Shown: in pieces, positions 37,284-45,711 of the stretch
Layout of the letters: every line of letters starts with the position of its first letter
Position numbering within the stretch: position 1 is the first letter of the stretch
Source: Streptomyces daqingensis
Lineage (GTDB): Bacteria; Actinomycetota; Actinomycetes; Streptomycetales; Streptomycetaceae
NCBI RefSeq assembly: GCF_014645895.1
Contig: NZ_BMMP01000002.1
Location: 496,001 to 560,000, forward strand
DNA length: 64,000 nucleotides
Direction of reading: 5' to 3'
Notes under the pieces: model-generated
Told to the model about the DNA's origin: nothing
Database searches by the model: none
What the model saw: the letters and a program-made list of their open reading frames with translations, nothing else
Translations under genes and position numbers: made by a program

Positions 37284-37535
37284 ATGATGGTGATCGCCGA
37301 ACTCCTGAGCAACTTCTTCCCGCGTCGCCCCGCGAGGTTCCGCGAACACGTGCTCTCCTGCCTCTTCACGATCGTTCTGTCAGTGCTGGTGTGGGTGGCT
37401 GTCGCGCGGTTCTACGGCATGCGGACGGAGACGGTCGTCCAAGTGTCGTGCGTGCTCGCCGCGTTCGAGACCGTGGCCTACGCGGCAAGCCGGCTCATGT
37501 TCCGGCGCCGGGCGGGCGGAGAGGCGGAAACATGA
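37284..37535 (+). CDS. two-TM small membrane protein, candidate immunity protein
   Basis: An 83-residue protein from ATG 37284 (ATG 37287 possible), 14 nt after the HTTM stop. Two transmembrane helices lie at about residues 23-42 and 49-68, separated by a short loop (FYGMRTETV), with a basic start and tail. It shares the frame of the upstream HTTM part, so a translational fusion cannot be excluded, but its own codon bias and a fresh start suggest a separate gene. Its stop overlaps the ATG of the serine hydrolase. Immunity proteins of peptide toxins are often small membrane proteins; this role is an inference from position. Confidence 0.5.
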   Translation: MMVIAELLSNFFPRRPARFREHVLSCLFTIVLSVLVWVAVARFYGMRTETVVQVSCVLAAFETVAYAASRLMFRRRAGGEAET

Positions 37536-38377
37536 GGTTTCCCGTGCCGCAGTGCGTGCTGGGCAGCGACGACGTCTGCGAGCCGCAGTCCCGCCACGGC
37601 CATGCTCCGGACGCCTTCGTCGAGATCGGTTCCCTCACGAAGGTGCTGACGGGAACGGCGCTGGCCCGGCTGGCCGACGACCGCGTGCTGGGCTTGGACG
37701 ATCCCGTGGAACGCTGGGTCGGCGCTCCACGGGGCACCGGCATCACGCTGCGGCACCTGGTGGACCACACCTCCGGCCTGCCGCGCCTGCCTCCCGGCCC
37801 GCTGGACTCCGACCCGTATCTGAACTTCACGGACGCCGCGCTGCGCGATCTGCTGACACGGCTGGATGAGGTCGCCGTCGCTCCGCCGGGCGGTGAGGAG
37901 GTGTACTCCAACCTGGGTTACGCCGTACTCGGGGCGGTGCTGTCCGCAGCGGCGGGGCAGACGTTCGAGGACGTCGTCCGCACCCGCGTACTGGACCCGC
38001 TGGGTCTCGGCGACGGCTTCGCCGTGACGCCCCCCGCCGGCCGGCGCCTCGTCCCCACCGGCCTGTTCGGGCGTCCGAGGAGGCTGTGGACGACGAACGG
38101 CGCCGTACTGCCGGCCGCCGGCATGTGGGCCACGCCCCGCGCTGTCGACTCCCTGGTGCAGCAGCTCGTCGTCGACCGTGCCCTGGGCGACCCGGCCGGC
38201 AGCTGGCAGCGCAGCGGCCGGCTGCTCTGGCACGACGGCGCGACGCTCAACTCCTCCGTTTTCGCGGGGGCGTTCACTGACGGGGGCCGTCTGGTCGTCC
38301 ACCGCCTCCACGGATCTCCGGAGAGGACGAAGCGCGTCGCGGTGCGGTACCTGCGGGCGGCACGCGGGCAGCGGTAG
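37532..38377 (+). CDS. serine hydrolase (beta-lactamase/DD-peptidase family)
   Basis: A 281-residue penicillin-binding-protein-like hydrolase. Catalytic motifs: SLTK (SxxK, about residue 34), YSN (YxN, about 128) and HDG (HxG-type, about 247). There is no signal peptide, so it is predicted cytosolic. ATG 37532 overlaps the stop of the two-TM protein. Ending the peptide operon, it might trim or inactivate the peptide or act on cell-wall material; neither can be told from sequence. A 24-bp perfect hairpin begins at its stop codon. Confidence 0.8.
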   Translation: MRFPVPQCVLGSDDVCEPQSRHGHAPDAFVEIGSLTKVLTGTALARLADDRVLGLDDPVERWVGAPRGTGITLRHLVDHTSGLPRLPPGPLDSDPYLNFTDAALRDLLTRLDEVAVAPPGGEEVYSNLGYAVLGAVLSAAAGQTFEDVVRTRVLDPLGLGDGFAVTPPAGRRLVPTGLFGRPRRLWTTNGAVLPAAGMWATPRAVDSLVQQLVVDRALGDPAGSWQRSGRLLWHDGATLNSSVFAGAFTDGGRLVVHRLHGSPERTKRVAVRYLRAARGQR

Positions 38378-38428
38378 GGCCTGTGTCGCGGAGCTCAGCG
38401 GGTCCGCTGAGCTCCGCGACACAGGCCC
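38377..38428. terminator. perfect 24-bp hairpin, bidirectional terminator
   Basis: Arms 38377-38400 and 38405-38428 are fully complementary with a 4-nt loop (GGTC). The left arm begins at the serine hydrolase stop codon, and 38433 is the end of the leftward permease gene. It therefore separates two convergent operons. Confidence 0.9.
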
Positions 38429-38432
38429 CGGG

Positions 38433-39884
38433 TCACCTTCCCGAAGCCGGGTCCGTCCGGTCCTCGCGGGCGGGTCCCTCCTCCGCGGGGCCGGCGCCGT
38501 CGTCGCCGCGGCGCGAGCTCCGCCAGTGGTGGAAGACCAGGTTGAGCAGGACCGCCGTCGCGCAGCCCGTGGAGATGCCCGAGTCGAGGATGATGCGGGC
38601 GCTGCCGGGCAGCACGTGGTAGAAGTCCGGCGCGGCGACCGGGACGAGCCCCACCGCGAGGGACACCGCGACGATCACGATGTTGTCGTCGTTGCCGAGG
38701 TCCGCCCTGGCCAGGGTGCGTATGCCGCTCGCCGCGACGGAGCCGAAGAGGACGACGCCCGCCCCGCCCAGCACCGGCTGCGGCACGGTGGCGATGAGGG
38801 CGGCCGCCACAGGGCAGAGCCCCAGCAGGATCAGGATGCCGCCGCCCGCCGCGACCACCCAGCGGCTGCGGATCTTCGTCATCGCGACGAGGCCGATGTT
38901 CTGGGCGAAGGCCGTGGCGAGGAAGCCGTTGAAGAAGGGGCTGACGAAGGAGCCCAGGGTGTCGGCGCGGAGTCCGGCCGCGATGGTCTTCTCGTCGGCC
39001 GGGCGCTCCACGATCTCGCCCAGCGCCAGCATGTCGGCGGTGGACTCCGTCATCGAGACGAGCATGACGACGCACATCGAGACGATCGCGGCCACGGCGA
39101 ACTGCGGCGCTCCGAAGTGGAACGGCGTGGGGAAGCCGACGAGTCCGGCGGACTTCAGCGCGCTGAAGTCCGTCAGCCCGACGGGTATCGCGATCAGCGT
39201 CCCCACGGCCAGGCCGATCAGTACGGCGATCTGCTTGACGAAGCCGCGCGTGAAGCGCCGCAGCAGCACCACGACGAGGAGCGTCACCCCCGCCATGGCG
39301 ATGTTCTTCGCCGCGCCGAACGAGGGCTCCGCCGGGTCGCCGCCCTGCGCCCAGTTGAAGGCGACCGGCATGAGCGAGACGCCGATGAGGGTGATGACGG
39401 TGCCGGTGACCACCGGCGGGAAGAAGCGCACGAGCTTGCCGAAGTACGGGGCGACGACGAAGCCCAGCGCCGCCGCCACCATGCAGGCGCCGAAGATGAC
39501 CGGCAGCGCGTTCTCGGCTCCCTCGGACTTGTTGATGGCGAGCATCGGGGCGACGGAGGCGAACGTCACGCCGTTGACGAAGGGCAACCGGGCGCCGATC
39601 TTCCACACGCCGACCGTCTGCAGCAGGGTCGCGACGCCTGCGAGGAAGAGGCTCGCGCCGGTGAGGAAGGTCAGTTCGGTGACGGAGAGGCCGACTGCCG
39701 CTCCGATGATGAGCGGGGGAGCCACCACGCCCGCGTACATGGCCGCGACGTGCTGCAGCCCGGTGGTGACGAGTCTGAGGGGCGGCAGCGTCTGGTCGAC
39801 GGGGTGCCTGTCCTCTCGCGCCGGTGTGTGCGCGCTGTCCGGTTGCGTGCTGCTCCGGTCACTGGACCTGGGCTTCTCGGCCAC
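38433..39884 (-). CDS. NCS2-family purine/pyrimidine permease (xanthine/uracil type)
   Basis: A 483-residue nucleobase:cation symporter with about 12-14 helices. Diagnostic segments: GLQHVAAMYAGVVAPPLIIG (N-terminal NCS2 motif), LPVIFGACMVAAALGFVVAPYFGKLVRFFPPVVTGTVITLIG, the QNIGLVAMTKIRSR loop, and SMTESTADMLALGEI with the substrate-related Glu. Neighbouring urate genes make xanthine or urate the likely cargo. GTG 39884 is used. It is the last gene of the leftward uraD-uraH-pucL-deaminase-permease series. Confidence 0.9.
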   Translation of the reverse strand: MAEKPRSSDRSSTQPDSAHTPAREDRHPVDQTLPPLRLVTTGLQHVAAMYAGVVAPPLIIGAAVGLSVTELTFLTGASLFLAGVATLLQTVGVWKIGARLPFVNGVTFASVAPMLAINKSEGAENALPVIFGACMVAAALGFVVAPYFGKLVRFFPPVVTGTVITLIGVSLMPVAFNWAQGGDPAEPSFGAAKNIAMAGVTLLVVVLLRRFTRGFVKQIAVLIGLAVGTLIAIPVGLTDFSALKSAGLVGFPTPFHFGAPQFAVAAIVSMCVVMLVSMTESTADMLALGEIVERPADEKTIAAGLRADTLGSFVSPFFNGFLATAFAQNIGLVAMTKIRSRWVVAAGGGILILLGLCPVAAALIATVPQPVLGGAGVVLFGSVAASGIRTLARADLGNDDNIVIVAVSLAVGLVPVAAPDFYHVLPGSARIILDSGISTGCATAVLLNLVFHHWRSSRRGDDGAGPAEEGPAREDRTDPASGR

Positions 39885-40101
39885 GGCGGGGCCTCCTGGC
39901 GATCAGTCGATGCGGCCATCTGTCGATGAGGTCACGGTCATGCGGTTGTTCGCGTGCGCCGTACCGCCCGGGGTGCCGGACCGTCCCGGGACGTGAGGGG
40001 GTTGGGCCACGTCCCGGGAACGGCGGTGGTGTCGCTGGCCCGGCCGGGAGCCGTCCCTCCCGGCCGGAGTTCTTGTGGTGTCGTACCAGAGCGCGGCCGG
40101 T

Positions 40102-41496
40102 TCAGGCGCCGCCGGCCGCGATGTGGGACAGGCGGCGTGCCTGGTCACGGGCGTTGCGGGCCACGTCGTCCTCGTCGGCGTTGGTGAGCCGGCCGTCCTC
40201 GGCGACGGGGCGGCCGTTGACGAGGGAGAGCGTGACCGGTGCCGCCGCGCCGAGGACGAGCGCGGCGACGGGGTCGGCGATCGACGAGTGCCCGATGCCG
40301 TCCAGGCGCCACAACACGAGGTCGGCGAGTTTGCCGGGCTCCAGGGAGCCGATCTCCGCCTCCCTGCCGAGGACCCGCGCACCGCCGTAGGTGCCCAGGC
40401 GCAGCGCCTGGCGTGCGGTGAGCGCCTTCTCCTTGCGGGGGCCGAGCCGGTTGAGCAGGAGTGCGTTGCGCAGTTCGGTGTGGAGTTCGCCGGACTCGTT
40501 GGAGGCCGTGCCGTCCACGCCGAGTCCGACGGGGAGGCCGGCCGCGAGCATGTCCGGGACCCGGGCGATGCCCGCGGCGAGCCGGGCGTTGGACGACGGG
40601 CAGTGGGCGACGCCCGTGCCGGTGCGTGCGAAGGCGGCGATGTCGGAGTCGTTCATGTGCACGCAGTGCGCCATCCAGACGTCGTCGCCCAGCCAGCCCA
40701 CCGATTCGAGGTAGTCGGTGGGGCCCATGCCGAACCGCTCGTGGCAGAACTTCTCCTCCTCCACGGTCTCCGAGCCGTGCGTGTGCAGCCGTACGCCCTT
40801 GCGCCGGGCCAACTCGGCGGCCTGGCGCAGCAGTTCCGTGGTGACGGAGAAGGGCGAGCAGGGGGCTACGCCGATGCGCAGCATGGAGTCGAACGAGGGG
40901 TCGTGGTAGGTGTCGACGGCCTCCTCGGTGGCGGCGAGCGCGCCGTCGGTGGTCTCCACCGCGAAGTCGGGCGGGAGCCCGCCGTCGGACTCCCCCAGGT
41001 CCATGGACCCGCGGGTCGGGTTGAAGCGGACGCCCAGTTCGCGTGCGGCGCGGATCTCGGCGCCGAGCAGGTCGCCCGCGCCGCGCGGGAAGACGTAGTG
41101 GTGGTCCATGGCGGTGGTGACGCCGCCGCGCGCCATCATGCCGAGCGAGCCGCGCGCGGCGGCGTAGACCATCTCCTCGTCGATGCGCGCCCAGGTGGGG
41201 TAGAGGGCGACGAGCCAGTCGAAGAGGTTGGCGTCCTGCGCCAGACCGCGGGTGAGCCACTGGTAGAAGTGGTGGTGGGTGTTGACGAGTCCCGGCGTGA
41301 CGAGGTGTCCCGTCCCGTCGACGCGCCGCACGACACCCGTCAGACCCTCGGGCGCCGCTCCGGCGCCGACGGACTCGATCCGGTTCCCCGCGACGACCAC
41401 GTGGCCCGCGGCGTGTTCGGTGTCGTGCGCGTCGACGGTTGCGACGGCGCAGTTCTCGATGACTACGCGCTCGGTCGTGCCTGCCGTGTCGGCCAT
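40102..41496 (-). CDS. 8-oxoguanine deaminase (AtzF/TrzN-type amidohydrolase)
   Basis: A 464-residue amidohydrolase. Metal ligands are visible in GLVNTHHHFYQWLTRG (HxH), HTHGSETVEEEKFC (His), HCVHMNDSD (His) and VDGTASNESGE (Asp). The sequence pattern fits 8-oxoguanine deaminase, converting 8-oxoguanine to urate; related hydroxydechloroatrazine hydrolases are the alternative. ATG 41496 is used. Location between the permease and uricase in one direction supports urate production. Confidence 0.85.
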   Translation of the reverse strand: MADTAGTTERVVIENCAVATVDAHDTEHAAGHVVVAGNRIESVGAGAAPEGLTGVVRRVDGTGHLVTPGLVNTHHHFYQWLTRGLAQDANLFDWLVALYPTWARIDEEMVYAAARGSLGMMARGGVTTAMDHHYVFPRGAGDLLGAEIRAARELGVRFNPTRGSMDLGESDGGLPPDFAVETTDGALAATEEAVDTYHDPSFDSMLRIGVAPCSPFSVTTELLRQAAELARRKGVRLHTHGSETVEEEKFCHERFGMGPTDYLESVGWLGDDVWMAHCVHMNDSDIAAFARTGTGVAHCPSSNARLAAGIARVPDMLAAGLPVGLGVDGTASNESGELHTELRNALLLNRLGPRKEKALTARQALRLGTYGGARVLGREAEIGSLEPGKLADLVLWRLDGIGHSSIADPVAALVLGAAAPVTLSLVNGRPVAEDGRLTNADEDDVARNARDQARRLSHIAAGGA

Positions 41497-41651
41497 GTGT
41501 ACGTCCTCGGATGCGGGTCGCGTGACGATCGGGGTGGAGGGGCCGGGGGTGGGAGCGGCCCGGGGTCCGGGGTGGGAGGCGGATCGGGAGGTGGGCCCGT
41601 GCCGGGAGCCGGCCCGTGCGGGGGTGTGCGGGGCCGGCTCCCGTACGGGGC

Positions 41652-42575
41652 TCAGAGGTTGGTCATGTCCACCGGTATCCGCGCCTGGGCTCCGTCCCGC
41701 AGGACGGTCGCCTCGATGAGCCCGTACGGGCGGTCGGCGGCGAGGTAGACGGCTCCGTCGGCGGCCTCGTTCTCGATGCCGAAGACCTTCAGGTCCGCCT
41801 TGAAGTGGTGCTTGTTGGGCATGGAGAAGCGGATCTCGTCCAACTCGTCCCGCCCTTCGATGACTTGGGACCCCATCTCGTAGAGCGTCTGCTGCAGGGA
41901 GAGGGAGTAGGTCTCGGCGAAGGCCCGCAGCAGGAGCGTCCGGACGCCGGCGTAGCACTCGTCCCAGTCGGGCGGCGTGCCCTCGCCGTTCCAGTTGTGC
42001 CGCCACACGGCGCTGACCTCCGTGGCGAGGATGCGGTCGTAGTCCTCTTCGAGCGTCGTGTACCTGTCCTTGATGTATCCCCAGAACTCCGAGTCGGTGG
42101 AGTTGAGGACGGTCAGGCCCTTGAGCCCGCCGAGCACCTCGAGGCTTCCGCCGTCGCGGCTGTCGTAGGTGATCTGCGCGGTGCGGATCTCGCCTCCGTT
42201 GCGCACGAAGGAGTGCGGGGCGTCGCCGCCCGAGGTGGCGATGCGGTCCCACGCGTACTCCTCGATGCGGATACGCGCCGTGGTGATGGGTTCGGTGCTG
42301 TCCACGAAGTGCCGGGCCAGTGCGATGCCGAAGTCCTCGGCCGTCCGGATGCCGTGCTCCTTGGCGAAGGCGAAGACGGTGTTCTTCGTGGTGTCCGTCG
42401 GCAGGACGTGCGCGTTGGAGCCGGAGTAGTGCACCTCGTCCAGGTCGCCGCTGAGGGCGACGGAGACGTTGAGGTCCTTGATGTGGTGGGTCCCGCCGTC
42501 CCTGGTGATCTTGACGACGCGGTTCTCCGCCTTGCCGTACTGGTTCTGGCCGAGAACCGTGATCGGGCTTGCCAT
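41652..42575 (-). CDS. pucL: urate oxidase (uricase)
   Basis: A 307-residue cofactor-free uricase oxidising urate to 5-hydroxyisourate. Two T-fold halves are evident: QNQYGKAENRVVKITRDG with the catalytic Lys, LPTDTTKNTVFAFAKEHG with the catalytic Thr, then FSMPNKHHFKADLKVFGI with the His and Asn of the catalytic set. The C-terminal end lacks the eukaryotic SKL peroxisomal signal. ATG 42575 starts 7 nt after the uraH stop (42583), so the genes are co-transcribed. Confidence 0.95.
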   Translation of the reverse strand: MASPITVLGQNQYGKAENRVVKITRDGGTHHIKDLNVSVALSGDLDEVHYSGSNAHVLPTDTTKNTVFAFAKEHGIRTAEDFGIALARHFVDSTEPITTARIRIEEYAWDRIATSGGDAPHSFVRNGGEIRTAQITYDSRDGGSLEVLGGLKGLTVLNSTDSEFWGYIKDRYTTLEEDYDRILATEVSAVWRHNWNGEGTPPDWDECYAGVRTLLLRAFAETYSLSLQQTLYEMGSQVIEGRDELDEIRFSMPNKHHFKADLKVFGIENEAADGAVYLAADRPYGLIEATVLRDGAQARIPVDMTNL

Positions 42576-42582
42576 ATCGCTG

Positions 42583-42954
42583 TCAGCTCCCTCGGTATAC
42601 GGAGTAGCCGAACGGGTTGAGCAGCAGCGGCACGTGGTAGTGCTCGCCCGCGGCGACGGCGAAGACCACGGTCACCTCGGGGAAGAAGCTGTGCGGACCG
42701 CCGTCGCTCCCCTTGCTCCGCAGGTAGGGCTCCACCTCGAAGGTGAGCCGCGCGTGTGTGGCACCTCCGGGCAGCGCCGGAAGGTCCTTGCAGCGTCCGT
42801 CGCCGTCCGTACGGGACGTGGCGTGCGCGCTCCACTCGGCGTCACGGCCCGTACGCACCGACAGCTCGACGGCGACGTCCGGGGCGGGACGGCCGGCGCT
42901 GGTGTCCAGGATGTGCGTGGAGACCGAGGCCGCGGTCGTGTCTGCCTTGCTCAT
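42583..42954 (-). CDS. uraH: 5-hydroxyisourate hydrolase (transthyretin-like)
   Basis: A 123-residue transthyretin-related protein. STHILDTSAGRPA (catalytic His), a central RTDGDGRC (Arg), HARLTFEVEPYL and the C-terminal YRGS tetrapeptide with the catalytic His-containing HYHVPLLLNPFGYSVYRGS region are all present. It hydrolyses 5-hydroxyisourate to OHCU. ATG 42954 overlaps the uraD stop (ATGA). Confidence 0.95.
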   Translation of the reverse strand: MSKADTTAASVSTHILDTSAGRPAPDVAVELSVRTGRDAEWSAHATSRTDGDGRCKDLPALPGGATHARLTFEVEPYLRSKGSDGGPHSFFPEVTVVFAVAAGEHYHVPLLLNPFGYSVYRGS

Positions 42955-43472
42955 GCTCGCTGGGGTTCCCTCTCCGCGAGTCCGCTCAGGCGGATCCTGT
43001 TGATCTTCGTCAGTTCGGTTCGTACGTTCTCGCGTTCCGCTTCCGGGGAGTTGGCCAGCCGCGCGCGGGCGGCGTCCCGCATCTGCTCCGCCGTCAGGCC
43101 CGTGGCGCATATGAGGAAGACGTGCCCGAACTTCTCCTGGTAGGCGAGGTTCAGCTGGAGCATCTCCTCCTTCAGCTCCTCCGGCGCCCCTGCCATGCCC
43201 CGCTGCTCCCGTGCGGAGGCCGCGTCCCCGGGCTCGGGACGGCCGATCGGGGGATGGCCCGCCATCGCCTCCGCGAGGCCGCCGGTGTCGAGCGCGGCCG
43301 TCGCGTCGTCGCTCGCGGCGAGCAGATCCTCCGTGCCGGCGTACGGGCGGCGGGCGAGCACCGTCCCGATCCAGGAGCGCGCGGTGCAGACGGACCGGAG
43401 CGCGGCGCGGGCGTCGCTCTCGGTGGACGAGTTCAGCCAGGTCAGGCCTGGTGCTGCGGGGGAAGCTGTCAC
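42951..43472 (-). CDS. uraD: OHCU decarboxylase
   Basis: A 173-residue helical enzyme. The catalytic region AGHPPIGRP (His at about residue 72) and the KFGHVFLICATG segment are diagnostic for 2-oxo-4-hydroxy-4-carboxy-5-ureidoimidazoline decarboxylase, which gives (S)-allantoin. GTG 43472 is used. It is the first gene of the urate operon (uraD-uraH-pucL-deaminase-permease), with a TCAACA-N3-TGTTGA palindrome 77-91 bp upstream of its start. Confidence 0.92.
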   Translation of the reverse strand: MTASPAAPGLTWLNSSTESDARAALRSVCTARSWIGTVLARRPYAGTEDLLAASDDATAALDTGGLAEAMAGHPPIGRPEPGDAASAREQRGMAGAPEELKEEMLQLNLAYQEKFGHVFLICATGLTAEQMRDAARARLANSPEAERENVRTELTKINRIRLSGLAEREPQRA

Positions 43473-43548
43473 TGAGGGACCTCCGGGGGCCTCCGAAGCG
43501 GTGCTGCTCTCCGGCTGGGAACAGCTAAGACCCCCGCGACGCCAGACG

Positions 43549-43563
43549 TCAACACTTTGTTGA
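43549..43563. promoter_or_regulatory. palindrome TCAACA-CTT-TGTTGA before uraD
   Basis: A perfect 15-bp inverted repeat with the same arms as the site before allB (24570-24584). It lies in the 168-bp gap between the kinase stop and the uraD start, in AT-richer sequence, where the urate operon promoter should be. Confidence 0.65.
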
Positions 43564-43640
43564 AGTTTGCCGCCGCGAGAAGCTCCTACCGCACCGCTCG
43601 GGCCCGAAGGACAACCCGTCCGCCCACAAGGCCAGGCCCG

Positions 43641-45146
43641 TCACCGCGTGAAGCGGAACGTCTGCTGGTACCGGCCTCCCGCCAGGCTGCGCAGCGCCGA
43701 CTCCAGGCCGTTCTCGCGATCCCTCGTCTCCTGCTTCGCGGCCGAGGCGATCGTGCACTTCAGCACGCCGTCGCCGGCGCGCAGCGGGCGCGGGACCCGC
43801 ACGTCCGCCCCTTCGGCCAGATGGGCCGTCAGGGCGAGCCCCCGCTCGTTCTTCTCCTTCACGAACGTGACCGACGCGACGTCCCGCCACGGCACCGTGA
43901 GGGTACGCGATCCGTGCCGCAGCGAGAGCCCGTCCGCAGCCACCCGCACCGTCCTGGCCCTCAGCAGCGGGAACGCGGCCTTCACCCCGTAGATCAGGTA
44001 CAGCATGGTGGTGAGGAACGCGCACGTGGACGCCACCTTCATGACATCGGACACTCCCCCCGCCACGAGAAGCAGGACGTCGATCGCCGCGGCCCACGTC
44101 AGCGGCCCGCGCACTCGGCGCCAGAACACTTTGGCACCCCACTCCCCGGCCGCGAACACACCGCCCCCCGGCGGCAGTTCACTCTCGGGCTCGAAGGCGG
44201 CCCCATGCGCGATCAGCTCCTGCGGCCCGGTCTCCGCCTCGCCGTCGGCATTCGGTTCGCCCCGCCCCGCGCCGGTGGGCTCGACGTCCGGGAGGGCTCC
44301 GTGCGGGAAGGCATCGTCCGGCGGCGGCTGCTGGCTCGCGAGACGCGTGACGAGTCCGTCGGCGGAGGGCCGGTCCTCAGGGGCCTTCCGCAGGCACTCC
44401 TCAGCCAACTCCCGCAAGCTGTGCGGGAGTCGGCTGAGGTCGGGCTCCTCGTACACGACCCGGAAGAGCAGCGCGTGCGAGGGCCCGTCACCGAAGGGGC
44501 CCGCGCCGGTGGCCGCGTACACGAGGAGGGCGCCCAGGGAGAAGACGTCGGCGGCGGGACCGGCGGCCTGCCCCAGCGCCTGCTCGGGGGCCATGAAACC
44601 GGGGGTGCCCAGGACGGTCCCCACCCGGGTCAGGTCGGTCGCCTCGGCGGTCTCCAGCGTCTCGAGGGCCTTGGAGATGCCGAAGTCGATGACCCGCGGG
44701 CCGTCGTCGAGGAGCAGGACGTTGGACGGCTTGAGGTCGCGGTGCACGAGGCCGCTCTTGTGGAAAGACGCGAGGGCCTCGGCCAGGCCGCCGCCGAGCC
44801 TGCGCACCTCCCACTCTCCCAACGGGCCCTGGCGGGCGACGCGTTCGGAGAGCGAGACGCCGTCGACGTACTGGCTCGCGATCCACGGCACCCGGGCGTC
44901 GGGGTCCGCGTCGACGACCTGAGCGGCCCAGAAGCCGCCCGCCCGCATCGCGAGTTTCGCCTCGCGCCGGAAGCGGGCGCGGAACCCCGGGGAGGACGCC
45001 AGGTCCTCCCGTACGAGCTTCACGGCGACCCGCCGCCCCGCCGGGGACTCACCGAGGAACACCCGGCCCATACCGCCCGAACCCAGGCGGTGCGTCAACC
45101 GGAACGGACCGACGACTCGCGGGTCCCCGGCTTCCAACGGCTCCAT
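43641..45146 (-). CDS. membrane-anchored Ser/Thr protein kinase
   Basis: A 501-residue Hanks-type kinase. The Gly-rich loop LGSGGMGRVFLG is at about residues 22-33, followed by VAVKLV with the ATP-binding Lys, the catalytic loop HRDLKPSN (about 138), and VIDFGI in place of canonical DFG context; GTPGFMAPEQA marks the activation segment. After the kinase domain (to about 275) come a low-complexity linker, two hydrophobic segments (about 352-370 and 372-395) and a C-terminal PH-like domain (VRVAADGLSLRHGSRTLTVPWRDVASVTFV). No PASTA repeats. It is set among purine catabolism genes, which is unusual for this family. ATG 45146 is used. Confidence 0.9.
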   Translation of the reverse strand: MEPLEAGDPRVVGPFRLTHRLGSGGMGRVFLGESPAGRRVAVKLVREDLASSPGFRARFRREAKLAMRAGGFWAAQVVDADPDARVPWIASQYVDGVSLSERVARQGPLGEWEVRRLGGGLAEALASFHKSGLVHRDLKPSNVLLLDDGPRVIDFGISKALETLETAEATDLTRVGTVLGTPGFMAPEQALGQAAGPAADVFSLGALLVYAATGAGPFGDGPSHALLFRVVYEEPDLSRLPHSLRELAEECLRKAPEDRPSADGLVTRLASQQPPPDDAFPHGALPDVEPTGAGRGEPNADGEAETGPQELIAHGAAFEPESELPPGGGVFAAGEWGAKVFWRRVRGPLTWAAAIDVLLLVAGGVSDVMKVASTCAFLTTMLYLIYGVKAAFPLLRARTVRVAADGLSLRHGSRTLTVPWRDVASVTFVKEKNERGLALTAHLAEGADVRVPRPLRAGDGVLKCTIASAAKQETRDRENGLESALRSLAGGRYQQTFRFTR

Positions 45147-45315
45147 CAGTCCCCCAAATTGCTGCGGTCTCGCCCCGACGCGGTGCGCTCACCCTAGTGA
45201 TGTCGTCCCGCGCCGACTCCGCGGTTCCGAAGATCCCCTGGAAGCGGAGGCCCGCCCACGCGCAGGCACGACGCCGCTCGGCGGGCCGCAGCGCGGCGCG
45301 GCATGTCAGGGCGCG

Positions 45316-45711
45316 TCATTCTTCGTCGCGGCGCTTCTCGGCGCGCTTCTCCTCCTGGGAGTTGATGTAGTTGTAGACGGTGAACCGGCTGACGCCGAGG
45401 GCGCCGGCCACGGTCTCCACGCCATGCCGTACGGAGAACGCGCCGCGGGTCTCCAGCAGGCGCACCACCGACTGCTTCGCCTTGCGGTCGAGCTGGGCCA
45501 GCGGCATGCCGTGGCGGCGCTCCAGCTCGGCCAGGATGTGGTCGAGGGAGTCCGAGAGGTGCGGCAGCCGGACGGCGAGGACGTCCCGCCCCTCCCAGGC
45601 GAGCACCACGTCGTCGCCCTGCGCCTCCTCGGGGGCGATCATCTCGCCGCCCATCGCGTCCACGAGGGGTTTGACCGCGGCGGCGAACCTGTCCTGCTCG
45701 CTGCCGCTCAC
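45316..45711 (-). CDS. DauR-like helix-turn-helix protein
   Basis: A 131-residue protein. The N-terminal part (about 1-60) is an alpha/beta segment; the C-terminal part (about 75-120) reads LDRKAKQSVVRLLETRGAFSVRHGVETVAGALGVSRFTVYNYINS, a tightly conserved HTH found at the end of DauR/YheO regulators. It lacks their PAS-like domain. It is translationally coupled to the gene upstream (GTGA) and lies beside the glyoxylate-salvage operon, so it may be a local regulator; its target is unknown. Confidence 0.75.
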   Translation of the reverse strand: MSGSEQDRFAAAVKPLVDAMGGEMIAPEEAQGDDVVLAWEGRDVLAVRLPHLSDSLDHILAELERRHGMPLAQLDRKAKQSVVRLLETRGAFSVRHGVETVAGALGVSRFTVYNYINSQEEKRAEKRRDEE

